From an uncultured Clostridium sp. (lineage in GTDB: Bacteria; Bacillota_A; Clostridia; TANB77; CAG-508): 15,150 nt of DNA. A program made the translations under genes and the position numbers. The number at the start of each line of letters is the position of its first letter. Position 1 is the first letter of the stretch. Positions 14,270 through 15,150 of the stretch are shown here, in pieces. The stretch covers positions 1-15,150 of the forward strand of contig CAJKKA010000032.1 of NCBI GenBank assembly GCA_905200315.1. The letters run 5' to 3'. The notes beneath the pieces are model-generated. The model did not search any database and was not told the DNA's origin. It was given only the letters and a program-made list of their open reading frames with translations.

Positions 14270-15030
14270 AAGAGCAAAAAATAATATATTATAAAGATGA
14301 GCTAAATGATGAATTTTCAGGACCAAAAATAACACCAATAAAAATAGATGAAAACTATAAATATAAACATGGAAAAATATGGAATATATGCTCATATATA
14401 ATACAAAACTTTTTAAGTATGCCAATAAAAGTTTTATACAATAAATTAAAATTTAGGCTAAAATATGTAGGCAAAGAAAAAATTAAGCCCTATAAAAAAC
14501 AAGGATATTTTATATATGCAAACCATACACAACAATTTGCAGATACATTTATACCAAGTGTTGCAATATACCCAAAAAGAAATTTTTTAATAGTTAATCC
14601 AGAAAACATTTCAGTAAAACCATTTGGAAAACTAGTAGAAATGTTGGGAGCAATTCCAGTACCAGGGAACAAAACAGCAATGAAAAATTTCTTAGAAGAA
14701 ATACAAACAAAAATAAAAAACAAAAACACAATAACAATATATCCAGAAGCACATATATGGCCATATTATACACATATAAGACCATTTAAATCTGTATCAT
14801 TTAAATATCCGGTAGAATTAAATGCACCATTATTTTGCATAACAAATACATACCAAAAATGTGGAAAAAACAAAATAAAAATAGTATCATACATAGATGG
14901 ACCATTTTTTGCTGATAAAAGCCTAAGTAAAAAAGAACAAAAAGAAAGTTTGCGAAATAAAGTATATGAATGTATGGTAGAAAGAAGTAAAAATAGCAAT
15001 ATAGAAAAAATAAAATATATAAAAAATTAA
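14266..15030 (+). CDS. Second PlsC-like acyltransferase (lysophosphatidic-acid-type acyltransferase family)
   Basis: A 254-residue protein starting in the ATGA overlap with the fusion gene, so translationally coupled. The acyltransferase core begins at YFIYANHTQQFADTF: catalytic H87 and D93 are separated by five residues, not the canonical four, a spacing I recall in some Firmicutes members. LGAIPVPG (127-134) and IYPEAHIWPY (158-167) form the further blocks. It probably moves an acyl group from acyl-ACP or acyl-phosphate to a glycerol or sugar hydroxyl at the inner membrane surface; a short hydrophobic patch near 41-58 may associate with the membrane. It probably acts on the product of the glycosyltransferases upstream. 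The exact acceptor is unknown. Confidence 0.85.
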   Translation: MKEQKIIYYKDELNDEFSGPKITPIKIDENYKYKHGKIWNICSYIIQNFLSMPIKVLYNKLKFRLKYVGKEKIKPYKKQGYFIYANHTQQFADTFIPSVAIYPKRNFLIVNPENISVKPFGKLVEMLGAIPVPGNKTAMKNFLEEIQTKIKNKNTITIYPEAHIWPYYTHIRPFKSVSFKYPVELNAPLFCITNTYQKCGKNKIKIVSYIDGPFFADKSLSKKEQKESLRNKVYECMVERSKNSNIEKIKYIKN

Positions 15031-15040
15031 TATTAAATAT

Positions 15041-15070
15041 TGTAGGTGGGTAGGTGTATATGCCTACCCA
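15041..15070. repeat. Short palindromic element, TGTAGG-headed (copy 2)
   Basis: TGTAGG is followed by a perfect 8-bp inverted repeat, TGGGTAGG (15047-15054) and CCTACCCA (15063-15070), with an 8-base loop, then A7. The stem sequence differs from the copy at 2033-2061 while the layout and header match, suggesting compensatory change. The A run after the stem is the wrong base for a plus-strand terminator. Confidence 0.55.
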
Positions 15071-15134
15071 AAAAAATTTACATAAAATAATTCAAATAGT
15101 AATTTGTTATTAAATTTGAGAGGAGATTATAAAA

Positions 15135-15150
15135 ATGAATTTAATATATA
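15135..15150 (+). CDS. Start of a further gene, cut by the window end
   Basis: ATG at 15135 is preceded by GAGAGGAGA at normal spacing, and the frame stays open to the end (MNLIY). Only five codons are visible, so the product cannot be named. It is co-oriented with the GT8/acyltransferase genes, 104 bases downstream of them, and could belong to the same cluster. Confidence 0.5.

Overview
The window is AT-rich (roughly 27-30% GC by eye in most genes), with AGA-type arginine codons, A/T-ending codons, strong GGAGG ribosome binding sites and TTGaca/TATAAT promoters. It carries a dipicolinate synthase subunit, a sortase with an LPXTG-type substrate, and Gram-positive wall enzymes. Together these point to a spore-forming, low-GC member of the Bacillota (Clostridia-like), probably a gut or uncultured lineage. 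No tRNA, rRNA, CRISPR array, integrase or transposase was seen.

Layout. 1-537 is the 3' part of a secreted or surface protein whose last ~125 bases jump to about 52% GC and have the codon pattern of a diversity-generating-retroelement (DGR) variable region. A bidirectional terminator separates it from two minus-strand cell-envelope genes, a D,D-carboxypeptidase (730-1914) and a VanW-family protein (2088-2837), with a short palindromic repeat between them. 2992-3523 holds two overlapping small genes of unknown function that look like diverged copies of each other. A 48-residue membrane protein (3732-3878), ribosomal protein bL31 (rpmE) and the ATPase ychF follow. Next comes a convergent pair: an LPKTG-anchored Asn/Thr-rich protein (5511-5897) and a sortase (5941-6564, minus).

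6691-10135 is a compact four-gene plus-strand run: inorganic pyrophosphatase, a membrane-anchored TPR protein, dipicolinate synthase subunit A, and undecaprenyl-diphosphatase. It ends in a strong terminator. 10217-11239 (minus) is an unrecognised gene of visibly higher GC, probably acquired by transfer. 11600-15030 is a plus-strand operon of a GT8 glycosyltransferase, a GT8-acyltransferase fusion and a second PlsC-like acyltransferase, most likely making an acylated glycan or glycolipid. A second copy of the palindromic repeat and the first codons of another gene close the window.

Functionally, much of the window concerns the cell envelope: peptidoglycan trimming (dacF-like), VanW, sortase anchoring, lipid-carrier recycling (uppP) and glycan/acyl transfer. 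A sporulation gene (dpaA) and housekeeping genes (rpmE, ychF, ppa) are interspersed. The most interesting signals are the DGR-like variable segment at the left edge, the small tandem paralogs, the GT8-acyltransferase operon and the GC-anomalous gene.
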